From Fibrobacter sp. UBA4297 (GTDB taxonomy: Bacteria; Fibrobacterota; Fibrobacteria; Fibrobacterales; Fibrobacteraceae): DNA of 64,000 bases. Below the pieces are notes generated by a model that made no database searches, was not told the DNA's origin, and saw only the letters and a program-made list of their open reading frames with translations. The stretch spans positions 124,001 to 188,000 of the forward strand of contig NZ_DGUZ01000018.1 of assembly GCF_002394865.1 (NCBI RefSeq), read 5' to 3'. The position numbers and the translations under genes were made by a program. Shown here piece by piece: positions 35,701 through 43,798 of this stretch (the stretch's first letter is position 1; every line of letters starts with the position of its first letter).

Positions 35701-36930
35701 ATGGATTTTAATACTACTTTATTGCATCATAATTTTGAAAGTGAACGAAGTACCGGCTCTACGCTTACCCCTATTTATCAAGTCAGTGCATTTTCGCAAG
35801 AATCCGCAGAGAAACTCGAAGCTGTTTTTAACAATAGGGCTCCGGGTTTTGCATATACGCGTATCGGAAACCCCACGACAGATTCTTTCGAAAGGCGCAT
35901 TGCATCTCTTGAAAAGGGCATCGGCGCGGTCGCATGCTCTTCGGGCATGGCAGCAGTAACGCTTTCGCTTTTGAACATTTTGCAGTCCGGCGACGAAGTT
36001 ATTGCAAGTACGGCATTGTTTGGCGGCACGATTGACTTGTTCCACGATTTGGAAGCATTCGGCATTAAAACCCGTTACGTCACAGAAGTTACTGCTGAGA
36101 GCGTTCGTTCGCAATTGAGCGATAAGACCAAGGCTGTTTTTACAGAACTTATCGGCAACCCAAAACTCAATGTCGTTGATATTCAAAGCGTTGCAGATGT
36201 CGCACACGAAGCAGGCGTCCCGCTGATTGTCGACAGCACGACGGCAACTCCTTACCTTGTCCGTCCTTTTGATTTTGGCGCCGACATCGTTGTCCATTCC
36301 TCTTCAAAATACATCAACGGAAACGGAAGCGCCATCAGCGGCATCATCGTCGATAGCGGAAAATTCAAGTGGGATTACGCTAAATACAAAGGTTTGGAAG
36401 AATACAAACGCTTTGGCAAGTTTGCGTACCTCGCTAAGCTCCGCAATGGCATTTGGCGTAACGTCGGATGTTGTCTCGCGCCAGCAACCGCATTTCTCAA
36501 CTCACTCGGGCTTGAAACTCTCGGGCTCCGCATGGAGCGATTGTGTAGCAACGCCTTGCAACTCGCTGAATTTTTGCAAAGTTTCGAAGGAATCAAAGTT
36601 AACTATCCCGCATTAAAAGGCAATAGCTATTACGATCTTGTACAAAAGCAGTTTAACGGCAAGGGCGGAGCCATAATTTCCATTGATGCAGGCACAAAAG
36701 AAAAAGCATTCAAGCTCATCAACAGCTTGAAATACGCTACAATCGCCACGAACATTGGAGACTTGCGCACGCTCGTCATCCACCCGGAAAGCACGATTTT
36801 CACGCACAGTTCCAAGCAACAGAAGGAAAACGCTGGTGTATTTGAAGGCTCCATCCGCATTAGCGTAGGTATTGAAGATATTGCCGACCTCAAGGAAGAT
36901 TTCGAACAAGCTATAAAGCAAATTTCGTAG
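35701..36930 (+). CDS. Second Cys/Met PLP enzyme (O-acetylhomoserine sulfhydrylase-like)
   Basis: The 409-residue protein shows FAYTRIGNPTTDSFE, ACSSGMAAVTL, the PLP lysine in HSSSKYINGNG and VGIEDIADLKEDFEQA. It is related to, but clearly different from, the enzyme at 29567. It may use another sulfur donor or another acyl-homoserine, or act as cystathionine gamma-synthase or lyase. A GTACGGAGA site precedes the ATG, like that of the genes at 37068 and 39481. Because the thiocarboxylate-carrier genes follow directly, I suspect it is the partner of the HcyS-like carrier. Confidence 0.85.
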   Translation: MDFNTTLLHHNFESERSTGSTLTPIYQVSAFSQESAEKLEAVFNNRAPGFAYTRIGNPTTDSFERRIASLEKGIGAVACSSGMAAVTLSLLNILQSGDEVIASTALFGGTIDLFHDLEAFGIKTRYVTEVTAESVRSQLSDKTKAVFTELIGNPKLNVVDIQSVADVAHEAGVPLIVDSTTATPYLVRPFDFGADIVVHSSSKYINGNGSAISGIIVDSGKFKWDYAKYKGLEEYKRFGKFAYLAKLRNGIWRNVGCCLAPATAFLNSLGLETLGLRMERLCSNALQLAEFLQSFEGIKVNYPALKGNSYYDLVQKQFNGKGGAIISIDAGTKEKAFKLINSLKYATIATNIGDLRTLVIHPESTIFTHSSKQQKENAGVFEGSIRISVGIEDIADLKEDFEQAIKQIS

Positions 36931-37006
36931 CTATTAACCAATGACCATTGACTAATAACTAACAACCATATAAAAAATTTCAATAACTCAGCATAAAAAT
37001 TAAGTA

Positions 37007-37036
37007 TTGGACAAAGTAAATAACGCGTTCTATATT
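37007..37036 (+). promoter_or_regulatory. Sulfur-regulon promoter of the carrier-protein operon
   Basis: AGTATTGGACA with TTGGAC at 37007-37012, an 18-bp spacer and TATATT at 37031-37036, preceded by GCATAAAAATTA. Confidence 0.75.
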
Positions 37037-37067
37037 TAGCATCAAAAATTATAGTACGGAGATAAAA

Positions 37068-37316
37068 ATGTCAGAAGAAATTAAAATAGACGAAACCGTT
37101 GACGTCACCGACGTCAAATGCCCCACTACATTTGTCAAGGCTAAAGTCGCTATCGAAGAACTTGACGAAGGTCAGATTCTCGCCATCCGCCTGAACGACG
37201 GCGAACCGGTGCAGAATGTGCCGCGCAGCCTCAAGGAAGAAGGCCACGAAATTCTCAAGCTCAACGACAATCAGGATGGAACATACACGCTCTTTGTGAA
37301 AAAAGTCGGGGACTAA
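37068..37316 (+). CDS. TusA-like sulfur carrier
   Basis: The 82-residue protein has the TusA/SirA fold: the N-terminal VDVTDVKCPTTFVKAKVAIEEL with the persulfide-carrying Cys of the Cys-Pro motif, then EGQILAIRLNDGEPVQNVPRSL and LFVKKV. It would receive sulfur as a persulfide and pass it on. GTACGGAG precedes the ATG. It opens the operon TusA - ThiS-like carrier - E1 - JAMM, the arrangement known for protein-thiocarboxylate methionine synthesis in Wolinella. Confidence 0.88.
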   Translation: MSEEIKIDETVDVTDVKCPTTFVKAKVAIEELDEGQILAIRLNDGEPVQNVPRSLKEEGHEILKLNDNQDGTYTLFVKKVGD

Positions 37317-37317
37317 G

Positions 37318-37346
37318 GAGATTCCCGCTCAGAGGCGGGAATGACA
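37318..37346. repeat. Palindromic GGAGATTCCCGC...GCGGGAATGACA element
   Basis: A short element whose arms ATTCCCGC and GCGGGAAT pair around TCAGAG, between the tusA-like and ThiS-like genes. Same family as the copies at 17403, 17541 and 40981. Confidence 0.7.
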
Positions 37347-37383
37347 AGATCAAAAAAATTTCAACCCATAAGGAATTTCAAAA

Positions 37384-37590
37384 ATGTTTATTACTGTTGC
37401 AGGAAACAAGAAAGAAGTTAAAGACGGATTCACCGTTGCAGAACTCATTGAACAAGAAAAGGTGGAAACGCCGCAATACGTGACCGTTTCCGTGAACGAT
37501 GAATTTGTCGAAAACGACAATTTCGCAACGACCGCTCTCAAGGACGGCGACAACGTCGAATTCCTCTACTTCATGGGAGGTGGTCAGTAA
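37384..37590 (+). CDS. hcyS: ThiS-like sulfur carrier with masked C-terminus (HcyS-like)
   Basis: The 68-residue protein has the ThiS/MoaD ubiquitin fold and ends NVEFLYFMGGGQ. ThiS itself ends in Gly-Gly; here one or two extra residues cover the diglycine, so a peptidase must trim it before the E1 enzyme can adenylate the terminus. A JAMM peptidase gene lies two genes downstream. This is the design of HcyS/HcyD/HcyF of Wolinella succinogenes, where the thiocarboxylate donates sulfur for homocysteine. A thiamine role is less likely because no thi genes are near. Stop overlaps the next ATG (TAATG). Confidence 0.8.
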   Translation: MFITVAGNKKEVKDGFTVAELIEQEKVETPQYVTVSVNDEFVENDNFATTALKDGDNVEFLYFMGGGQ

Positions 37591-38399
37591 TGGCTTTTAC
37601 TAACGAACAACTCGAACGCTATTCTCGCCACATCATCCTCAAGGAAGTGGGTGCAAAGGGCCAGAAGAAGCTTTTGAACGCCAAGGTGCTCGTCATCGGT
37701 GCTGGTGGCCTCGGAGCTCCTGTTGCGATGTACCTTGCCGCCGCAGGCGTTGGCACCATTGGCATTGCCGATGCAGACGTCGTTGACCTTTCCAATTTGC
37801 AGCGCCAGATTATCCACGCCACAAAGGATGTGGGCAAGCCCAAGGTGCAGTCCGCCAAGGAAACGATGGAAGCGATGAACCCGGATGTGAAGGTGATTAC
37901 GTACCACACCTTCGTCACCAGCGAAAACATCATGGACCTCATCAAGGATTACGATTTCATCATCGATGGAACCGACAACTTCCCGGCAAAGTTCCTCATC
38001 AACGACGCTTGCGTCATGGCCAAGAAGCCGTTCTCTCACGCGGGCATTATCCGCTTCCAGGGGCAGCTCATGACGTACGTTCCGGGCCAGGGCCCATGCT
38101 ACCGTTGCGTTTTCAAGGAACCCCCTCCGAAAGACGCCGTGCCGACTTGCAAGCAGGCTGGCGTGATCGGCGCTATGGGCGGCGTTATCGGAAGCCTCCA
38201 GGCGATGGAAGCAGTCAAGTACATTCTCGGTGTCGGCAATTTGCTCACGGGTTACTTGCTCACCTATAATGCACTCACGATGGAATTCCGCAAGATCAAG
38301 CTCCCGACCAAAACGGACGATTGCGCAGTTTGCGGCACCCACCCGACGATTGACCATCTGATCGACTACGAGCAAGCCGTCTGCGAGATGAAACACTAA
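37590..38399 (+). CDS. hcyF: E1-like adenylyltransferase (HcyF/MoeB/ThiF family)
   Basis: The 269-residue protein has the ATP loop VLVIGAGGLGAPVAMYLAAAGVG, the Asp in DADVVDLSNLQRQI and two zinc Cys pairs (CYRC and CAVC). A candidate catalytic region is AVPTCKQAG. It activates the C-terminal glycine of a ubiquitin-like sulfur carrier. It is translationally coupled to the carrier gene and followed after 9 bases by the JAMM peptidase gene, which defines its partner. Confidence 0.9.
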   Translation: MAFTNEQLERYSRHIILKEVGAKGQKKLLNAKVLVIGAGGLGAPVAMYLAAAGVGTIGIADADVVDLSNLQRQIIHATKDVGKPKVQSAKETMEAMNPDVKVITYHTFVTSENIMDLIKDYDFIIDGTDNFPAKFLINDACVMAKKPFSHAGIIRFQGQLMTYVPGQGPCYRCVFKEPPPKDAVPTCKQAGVIGAMGGVIGSLQAMEAVKYILGVGNLLTGYLLTYNALTMEFRKIKLPTKTDDCAVCGTHPTIDHLIDYEQAVCEMKH

Positions 38400-38408
38400 G
38401 GAATTTCA

Positions 38409-38819
38409 ATGATTACAATTTCAAAAGATGATTATCAAAAAATTCTGGAGCATGCGGAGAAGAACCTCCCCGAAGAGGCTTGCGGGCTGATAGCCGGGAA
38501 AATTGAGGGGAACGACAAACATATTGAAAAGGTTTACCTGCTCACGAACATAGACCATTCCAATGAGCACTTTTCGCTTGACCCCAAGGAACACTTAGCC
38601 GCCATCAAGGATATGCGCCAAAACGGCCTATCCCCGCTTGGTAACTGGCATTCTCATCCCGAGTCCCCGTCGCGCCCGTCGCAAGAAGACAAGCGCCTCG
38701 CTTTCGACTGCAAGGCTAGCTACTTGATTCTTTCGCTGATGGATCGTGAAAATCCGGTGCTCAATTCGTTCCATATTGAAGGCGACAACGCCATGAACGA
38801 AGGCTTGGTAATCGGGTAA
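38409..38819 (+). CDS. hcyD: JAMM/M67 metallopeptidase (HcyD-like)
   Basis: The 136-residue protein has the complete JAMM motif: Glu in EEACGLIAG and NWHSHPESPSRPSQED (His-x-His, Ser, Asp). It would cut the extra C-terminal residue off the ThiS-like carrier and so expose Gly-Gly. It closes the operon: a strong terminator (38836-38883) follows. It is related to the JAMM protein encoded next, but only distantly. Confidence 0.88.
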   Translation: MITISKDDYQKILEHAEKNLPEEACGLIAGKIEGNDKHIEKVYLLTNIDHSNEHFSLDPKEHLAAIKDMRQNGLSPLGNWHSHPESPSRPSQEDKRLAFDCKASYLILSLMDRENPVLNSFHIEGDNAMNEGLVIG

Positions 38820-38835
38820 AGGTCTCCGTACAAAC

Positions 38836-38884
38836 GGCGCCCCTGGGATCCTTCTGAAATTCCGATTCCGGGGGCGCTTTTTTA
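38836..38884 (+). terminator. Terminator between the two JAMM genes
   Basis: GCGCCCC (38837-38843) pairs with GGGGCGC (38871-38877), with an inner GGGATC/GATTCC extension, followed by seven Ts. Confidence 0.85.
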
Positions 38885-38898
38885 TAGGGGAAATTTTA

Positions 38899-39306
38899 AT
38901 GATGGCCAAATATAGTAAAAACATTTATGAACAAATGACTCTAGCCGCAAAAAAAGCGTATCCGAACGAATGTTGCGGCATTTTAGTGGGTAAAAAGTCC
39001 GAAAGGGGCGATATCGAAGTCACCGAAATTCGCAAAGCCGAGAACCAGTTTCAAGGGCAAAAAGCAGTCCACTTCAAAATAGACCCGCTATATCTTTACC
39101 ACTTGGAACAAGAACTTGATCCGCGCGGTCTTGAAATTGTCGGCATTTACCATTCACACCCCGACTGCCCCGCCATTCTCTCCAAAGAAGACGAAGAGTA
39201 CATGGTTCCTGACCTCGAATACGTCATCATGTCCGTACAAAACGGCGAAGTCGTGGATGTGAAAAGCTACAAGAAGGCGATGCCGCCCCTCAATAGCAAT
39301 AACTAA
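38899..39306 (+). CDS. Second JAMM/M67 metallopeptidase (Mec+-like)
   Basis: The 135-residue protein has YPNECCGILVGKK and IYHSHPDCPAILSKEDEEYM, a complete JAMM motif. It is more like the Mec+ / MoaD-trimming class. Two functions are possible: releasing cysteine from a carrier-cysteine adduct, as Mec+ does with CysO, or cutting after the internal Gly-Gly of the carrier-E1-rhodanese fusion encoded next. It lies behind a terminator, just 15 bases away, and no sulfur-type promoter precedes it, so it may depend on readthrough. Confidence 0.85.
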   Translation: MMAKYSKNIYEQMTLAAKKAYPNECCGILVGKKSERGDIEVTEIRKAENQFQGQKAVHFKIDPLYLYHLEQELDPRGLEIVGIYHSHPDCPAILSKEDEEYMVPDLEYVIMSVQNGEVVDVKSYKKAMPPLNSNN

Positions 39307-39376
39307 TGACTATTGACACCCTGCAAAAAGCTTTCCGTTATAAAAAAAATCAATAAGTCCGCATAAAAATTAAGTA

Positions 39377-39406
39377 TTGGACAAATTACAACTTGCATTC
39401 TATATT
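39377..39406 (+). promoter_or_regulatory. Sulfur-regulon promoter of the fusion-encapsulin operon
   Basis: AGTATTGGACA with TTGGAC at 39377-39382, an 18-bp spacer and TATATT at 39401-39406, preceded by GCATAAAAATTA. Two GTACGGA words (about 39449 and 39465) lie in the leader; the second serves the GTG start. Confidence 0.75.
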
Positions 39407-39480
39407 TCAGCACGAAAAAATCCTACAACTATTGTGGGAAAATTTGTACGGAAAGCACTTTTTAATGTACGGAGAAAAAA

Positions 39481-40959
39481 GTGAGAATATATATATCAGC
39501 AACCCTTAGGAATTTCTTCGGGAAAAACGCGCAAGTCAGCGTTCCCGAAAACACGGTTAGAAAGGCTCTCGCCAATTTAATAAGTACTTACCCAGAAGGA
39601 GAAAAAGTCCTTTTTGACGAAAACAACAAAGTCCGTAAATTTATTCAAATCTACATCAACAACAAAAAATTGACTGTAGAGACTCTTTGGGACACCTCAC
39701 TTCCTGACGATTCCGAAATTCTGCTTTTGCCCGCGATTGCAGGCGGCGCACCGATAGAGGAACCGCAAAGTGCACCCGTCAAAAGTTTAGTTTCGGACGA
39801 AAGACGCAAAGCAGTTTCGTTTGACGACAGCGAAATTGAACGTTTCGGCAAGCATTTAATGCTCAAAGATATCGGCGTCAAGGGTCAAAAACGCATCAAG
39901 GCCGCAAAAGTCGTTGTCGCAGGTGCAGGCGCACTCGGCTCTCCGGTGATCCAGTATCTCGCCGCCGCAGGCGTGGGCACCATCAAGGCCATCGACTTTG
40001 ACGAAGTCTCGCTCGAAAATTTGCAGAGCCAGGTGCTATACGGCACCCGTGACTTAAAGCGTCCGAAAGTAGCCTCTGCAAGGGACAAAGTAAAAGCCAT
40101 CAACAAGAGCATCGTCTTCGAAGCCGTCAAGGAACAGCTCGACGCATCGAACATTGAAGCCGAAATTGAAGGATACGATTTAGTCATCGATTGCACTGAC
40201 AATTTCAAGGCCCGCTACCTGATCAACGACGCTTGCGCTCTGCACGGCATTCCGCTTGTATTCGGTGCGATTTACCAGTTCGAAGGCCAAGTCGGCATTT
40301 TCAACTTGGATGGCGGTCCTTGCTTGCGTTGCCAATACCCGTCCCCTCCGCCGGCAGGGCTCATCCCCTCCTGCGCAGAAGGCGGCGCCATCAGCCCGCT
40401 CCCGGGAATCATCGGCAGCATCCTGGCAAACGAAGCGCTCAAGCTCATCTTGGGAATCGGTGAACACCTGAACGGCAAAATTCTCCACGTGGATAGTTTG
40501 TACTTATCTTCGAGAATTTTCAAGGTCGAACGCGATTGCCATTGCCCGATTTGCGGTAACAATCCGACAATCACAAACGTCGAAGATATCGACTACGAAG
40601 ACCTTTGCGGATTGAAGACCACAAACGAAACTCCAGTGGAAGGCTTCACGCCCGAAGAACTCGCCAAGCGCATTGAAAACGGCGACGACATGGCCATCGT
40701 GGATGTACGCGAACCACACGAACGTGCCATTTTGCGATTCCCGAACGCCATCGTGATTCCTATCGGACAGCTCGTTCGCAGACAAAAGGAACTCGATCCA
40801 AATAAAGATACGATTTTCATTTGTAAACAAGGCAAGCGTAGCGAACTTGCCATCAACACCTTGCGCGAAGCGGGTTACACCGGTCCTTTGTACAACCTAA
40901 AAGGCGGTATCGACGCGATGAAAGATATCATGTTCTCACACGAAGGCGCTTGGTTATAA
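39481..40959 (+). CDS. Three-domain fusion: MoaD-like carrier, E1 enzyme, rhodanese
   Basis: The 492-residue protein starts at GTG behind TGTACGGAGAAAAAA. Residues 1-89 are a MoaD/CysO-like ubiquitin fold ending ILLLPAIAGG, with the diglycine at 88-89 followed directly by APIEEP. Residues about 115-370 are a MoeB/ThiF E1 domain: VVVAGAGALGSPVIQYLAAAG, DFDEVSLENLQSQ, and zinc pairs CLRC and CPIC. Residues about 395-492 are a rhodanese with the active-site loop CKQGKRS. E1-rhodanese fusions are common (MoeZ), but a carrier fused in front is unusual. The internal Gly-Gly must be cut, or act in cis, to be charged. The encapsulin gene follows. Confidence 0.93.
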   Translation: MRIYISATLRNFFGKNAQVSVPENTVRKALANLISTYPEGEKVLFDENNKVRKFIQIYINNKKLTVETLWDTSLPDDSEILLLPAIAGGAPIEEPQSAPVKSLVSDERRKAVSFDDSEIERFGKHLMLKDIGVKGQKRIKAAKVVVAGAGALGSPVIQYLAAAGVGTIKAIDFDEVSLENLQSQVLYGTRDLKRPKVASARDKVKAINKSIVFEAVKEQLDASNIEAEIEGYDLVIDCTDNFKARYLINDACALHGIPLVFGAIYQFEGQVGIFNLDGGPCLRCQYPSPPPAGLIPSCAEGGAISPLPGIIGSILANEALKLILGIGEHLNGKILHVDSLYLSSRIFKVERDCHCPICGNNPTITNVEDIDYEDLCGLKTTNETPVEGFTPEELAKRIENGDDMAIVDVREPHERAILRFPNAIVIPIGQLVRRQKELDPNKDTIFICKQGKRSELAINTLREAGYTGPLYNLKGGIDAMKDIMFSHEGAWL

Positions 40960-40980
40960 CGTAGGGCTTTGAATAGGGAA

Positions 40981-41063
40981 AAGGAGATTCCCACCTAAAG
41001 GTGGCCATGCGCACTATGGAACAAAGTTCCAAGTGCTGTCCGCCCGGTCATGCCGGGAATGAC
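40981..41063. repeat. Nested palindromic element before the encapsulin gene
   Basis: Outer words GGAGATTCCC and GGGAATGACA enclose hairpins CCACCT/AGGTGG, GCACTATGGAAC/GTTCCAAGTGC and CCGG-type arms. It appears to be an enlarged member of the GGAGATTCCC repeat family, placed between the fusion gene and the encapsulin gene, where it could lower readthrough or stabilise the downstream message. Confidence 0.65.
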
Positions 41064-41102
41064 AACTTTTAAAACACAACAAACAATAAGAGGTAAACCA
41101 TT

Positions 41103-42065
41103 ATGGCAAATGAAGTAGAAAAGAACACGGGCATTAATGCCCTCGGCGCCAAGGCCGCTTACAACCTGGCGAACGTCACCAAGACCAAGCCGCAATTTGG
41201 CGCGCTCACGCCCAAGTGGCTCACCAAGTTCCTTGAATTCAAGGGTCTCGAAACCGGTCTTTTCCGCGTGAACAAGGTCGTCGAAGGCCAAACCCCACTC
41301 GACGTTCTCTGCAGCGCAACCAAGAAGTCCGATATCATCCCGGAAGGCTACGTCGAATACGAAACCGAACCGCGCGAATACAAGCTCAACTCCATCTCCA
41401 CGATCATCAACGTCAACACCGCTATCGAAGACGTTTACAGCTCCCCGTACGACCAGGTTCAGGAACAGCTCGGCCTCGCCATCGAATCTCTCCGCGAACG
41501 TCAGGAAAGCCAGCTCATCAACAACGATGATTACGGCCTGCTGAAGAACGTGGCCGATTCCCAGCGCATCCAGCCGCTCCGTGCCGATGGCCGCCCGACT
41601 CCGGACGATCTCGATGAACTCATTTCGAAGGTTTGGAAGGAACCGTCCTTCTTCCTCGCCCACCCGCGTGCTATTGCAGCTTTCGAACGCGAATGCACCC
41701 GCCGTGGCGTGCCGCCTGTCGTTGTTGATATCGCCGGTGGCAAGTTCCTCACCTGGCGCGGCATTCCTCTCGTCCCGACCGACAAGCTCCTCGTGGATGG
41801 CGTGAAGAACCCAAAGTCCAAGGGCGGAAAGACCAACATTCTCCTCATCCGTACTGGCGAAGCCAAGCGCGGCGTTATCGGCCTCTTCCAGGCAGGTCTC
41901 AAGAACGAACACTCCCGTGGCCTCTCCGTGCGTTTCCGCGGTATCGACAACAAGGGCGTTGCATCTTACCTCTTGTCTCTGTACTGCTCTGCCGCAATTC
42001 TCGCAGACGACGCTATCGCCGTGTTAGAAGATGTCGAGGTTGGCGAATACTATGATTACGAATAA
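41103..42065 (+). CDS. srpI: Family 2A encapsulin shell protein (SrpI-like)
   Basis: The 320-residue protein matches the SrpI-type encapsulin: an extended N-arm (INALGAKAAYNLANVTKT), the HK97-like core with RQESQLINNDDYGLLKN and PTPDDLDELISKVWKEPSFFLAHPRAIAAFERECTRRG. Further on come PVVVDIAGGKFLTWRGIPLVPTDKL and LIRTGEAKRGVIGLFQAG. Such shells form closed particles that house a cysteine desulfurase. The downstream gene is precisely such a desulfurase with a long disordered extension, overlapping this gene. An AGAGGT site precedes the ATG. Transcribed with the carrier fusion under the sulfur promoter. Confidence 0.93.
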   Translation: MANEVEKNTGINALGAKAAYNLANVTKTKPQFGALTPKWLTKFLEFKGLETGLFRVNKVVEGQTPLDVLCSATKKSDIIPEGYVEYETEPREYKLNSISTIINVNTAIEDVYSSPYDQVQEQLGLAIESLRERQESQLINNDDYGLLKNVADSQRIQPLRADGRPTPDDLDELISKVWKEPSFFLAHPRAIAAFERECTRRGVPPVVVDIAGGKFLTWRGIPLVPTDKLLVDGVKNPKSKGGKTNILLIRTGEAKRGVIGLFQAGLKNEHSRGLSVRFRGIDNKGVASYLLSLYCSAAILADDAIAVLEDVEVGEYYDYE

Positions 42066-43797
42066 TCCAGATACTAGATCGCTGGAAGAACTCGCCGGAG
42101 TTCCCAATGCGGCTGAACTGGAGCAATTGGCAAATGCGTATTTCCCGGATTTGACGGATAGCGCATACGCAGCAACCCCCGCCGCTCCCGAAGCTCAGAA
42201 CGCTTCTACTGCACAGGGTGTAAGCGCCGCACAAGGTGTCGCTGCCATTAGCCAGACTCCAGCCTTCGACTGGGAACATCCGTTTGCGACCTATGGCGAC
42301 CAGCCGACATCCTCGGCTCCGTTTGCCTATGGCGGAAGTTCTACAGACACCTGGCTCAATACGGTTGAAGCCCCTGCGGTTCCTGAATCGCAGTTCGCAT
42401 CGCAGCTGAGCGACGTTCCGACAGCCCCCGCACCGGCTCAGGGTTACTCCCCGAAGGTCGTGTCCAAGACGCAAGCCGCACAGAATGCACGCCCAATCGA
42501 CGCTCCGACATCTCTCGGTGGCGATTCCGTGAACAAGGCCGGCAACGCTAACAGCGGTGCCAATTCTCGTAACGATTCCATCCGCATCGGTTCCAAGACG
42601 CTTGCGCAAATTCGCAGCGATTTCCCGATTCTTTCGAAACAGGTAAATGGGCATCCGCTCGTTTGGCTCGATAACGGTGCTACGACGCAGCGCCCGCAGG
42701 TGGTGATTGATCGCCTCAAGTACTACTACGAAAACGAAAACTCCAACGTTCACCGTGGCGCTCACACGCTTGCGGCCGCATCGACAGACGCCTACGAAAA
42801 TGCACGCAACATCGTTCGTGACTTTATCGGAGCCCCGTCTTCTCAGGAAGTTGTTTTCGTTCGCGGTACGACCGAAGCCATTAACTTGGTTGCAAATGCC
42901 TACGTGAAGCCGACGCTCCAGCCGGGTGATGAAATCATCGTCTCCATCTTGGAACACCACGCCAACATCGTGCCGTGGCAGCTCGTCGCCGAAGAAACGG
43001 GCGCCATCATCAAGGTGATTCCGTGCGATTCTACCGGCCAGCTCAAGTTGCACGATTACGAGGCGCTATTCACGAAGCGCACCAAGTTCGTTTCCGTGAC
43101 GCACGTCTCGAACGTGCTCGGCACTGTGACCCCGATTGAAGAACTCATTGCCATTGCTCATAGACACGGCGTGAGAATCCTCATTGACGGCGCTCAGTCC
43201 ATTGCTCACATCCCGGTAAACGTTGCAGCCCTCGACGCAGACTTCTTCGTGTTCTCTGGACACAAGGTGTTCGCCCCAACCGGTATCGGCGTTGTCTATG
43301 GCAAGAAGGAATTGCTTGAAGCAGCAAGACCTTACCATGGCGGCGGCAACATGATTGCGGATGTAACATTTGAACGCACAATTTACAACGGGATTCCGAA
43401 CAAGTTCGAAGCTGGTACCGGAAGCATCGCCGACGCTGTTGGCCTCGGTGCCGCTCTCCAGTACCTCTCCGAAATCGGGATGCCTTGCGTATTCCGCTGG
43501 GAACATGAACTGTTGCAGTACGGCCTCAAGGAATTGAAGACTGTCAAGGGTCTCCACCTTGTGGGAACCGCACTCAACAAGGCATCTGCACTTGCCTTCA
43601 AGCTCGACGGTTATTCCGACGAAGAAGTGGGCAAGAGACTCGACGCATACGGCGTTGCCGTTCGCACCGGGCATCACTGCGCTCAGCCAGTTCTCCGCCA
43701 TTTCGGCTACGAAAGTACCGTGCGACCCACTCTCGCATTGTACAACTCACCGGATGACATTGACGCACTCGTGAGAGCGTTGAAGACATTCGCGTAG
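42052..43797 (+). CDS. Encapsulated cysteine desulfurase with disordered cargo-loading N-terminus
   Basis: The ATG at 42052 gives 581 residues and lies 11 bases after GAGGT; an ATG at 42031 would add 7. Both overlap srpI. Residues 1 to about 180 are low-complexity (Ala, Ser, Pro, Gly) with islands such as LEELAGVPNAAELEQLANAYFPDL and FDWEHPFATYG that may bind the shell. Residues about 185-581 are a SufS-type class V desulfurase: WLDNGATTQRP, HRGAHTLA, the PLP lysine in FVFSGHKVFAPTG and the persulfide Cys in RTGHHCAQP. It takes sulfur from cysteine inside the shell, probably as storage or delivery. Confidence 0.93.
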   Translation: MITNNPDTRSLEELAGVPNAAELEQLANAYFPDLTDSAYAATPAAPEAQNASTAQGVSAAQGVAAISQTPAFDWEHPFATYGDQPTSSAPFAYGGSSTDTWLNTVEAPAVPESQFASQLSDVPTAPAPAQGYSPKVVSKTQAAQNARPIDAPTSLGGDSVNKAGNANSGANSRNDSIRIGSKTLAQIRSDFPILSKQVNGHPLVWLDNGATTQRPQVVIDRLKYYYENENSNVHRGAHTLAAASTDAYENARNIVRDFIGAPSSQEVVFVRGTTEAINLVANAYVKPTLQPGDEIIVSILEHHANIVPWQLVAEETGAIIKVIPCDSTGQLKLHDYEALFTKRTKFVSVTHVSNVLGTVTPIEELIAIAHRHGVRILIDGAQSIAHIPVNVAALDADFFVFSGHKVFAPTGIGVVYGKKELLEAARPYHGGGNMIADVTFERTIYNGIPNKFEAGTGSIADAVGLGAALQYLSEIGMPCVFRWEHELLQYGLKELKTVKGLHLVGTALNKASALAFKLDGYSDEEVGKRLDAYGVAVRTGHHCAQPVLRHFGYESTVRPTLALYNSPDDIDALVRALKTFA

Positions 43798-43798
43798 G

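Noticed and set aside
37384..37590. Plain thiamine-pathway ThiS
   Set aside because: The C-terminus is GGGQ, not GG, no thi gene is nearby, and the JAMM peptidase and sulfhydrylase neighbours point to the HcyS system.
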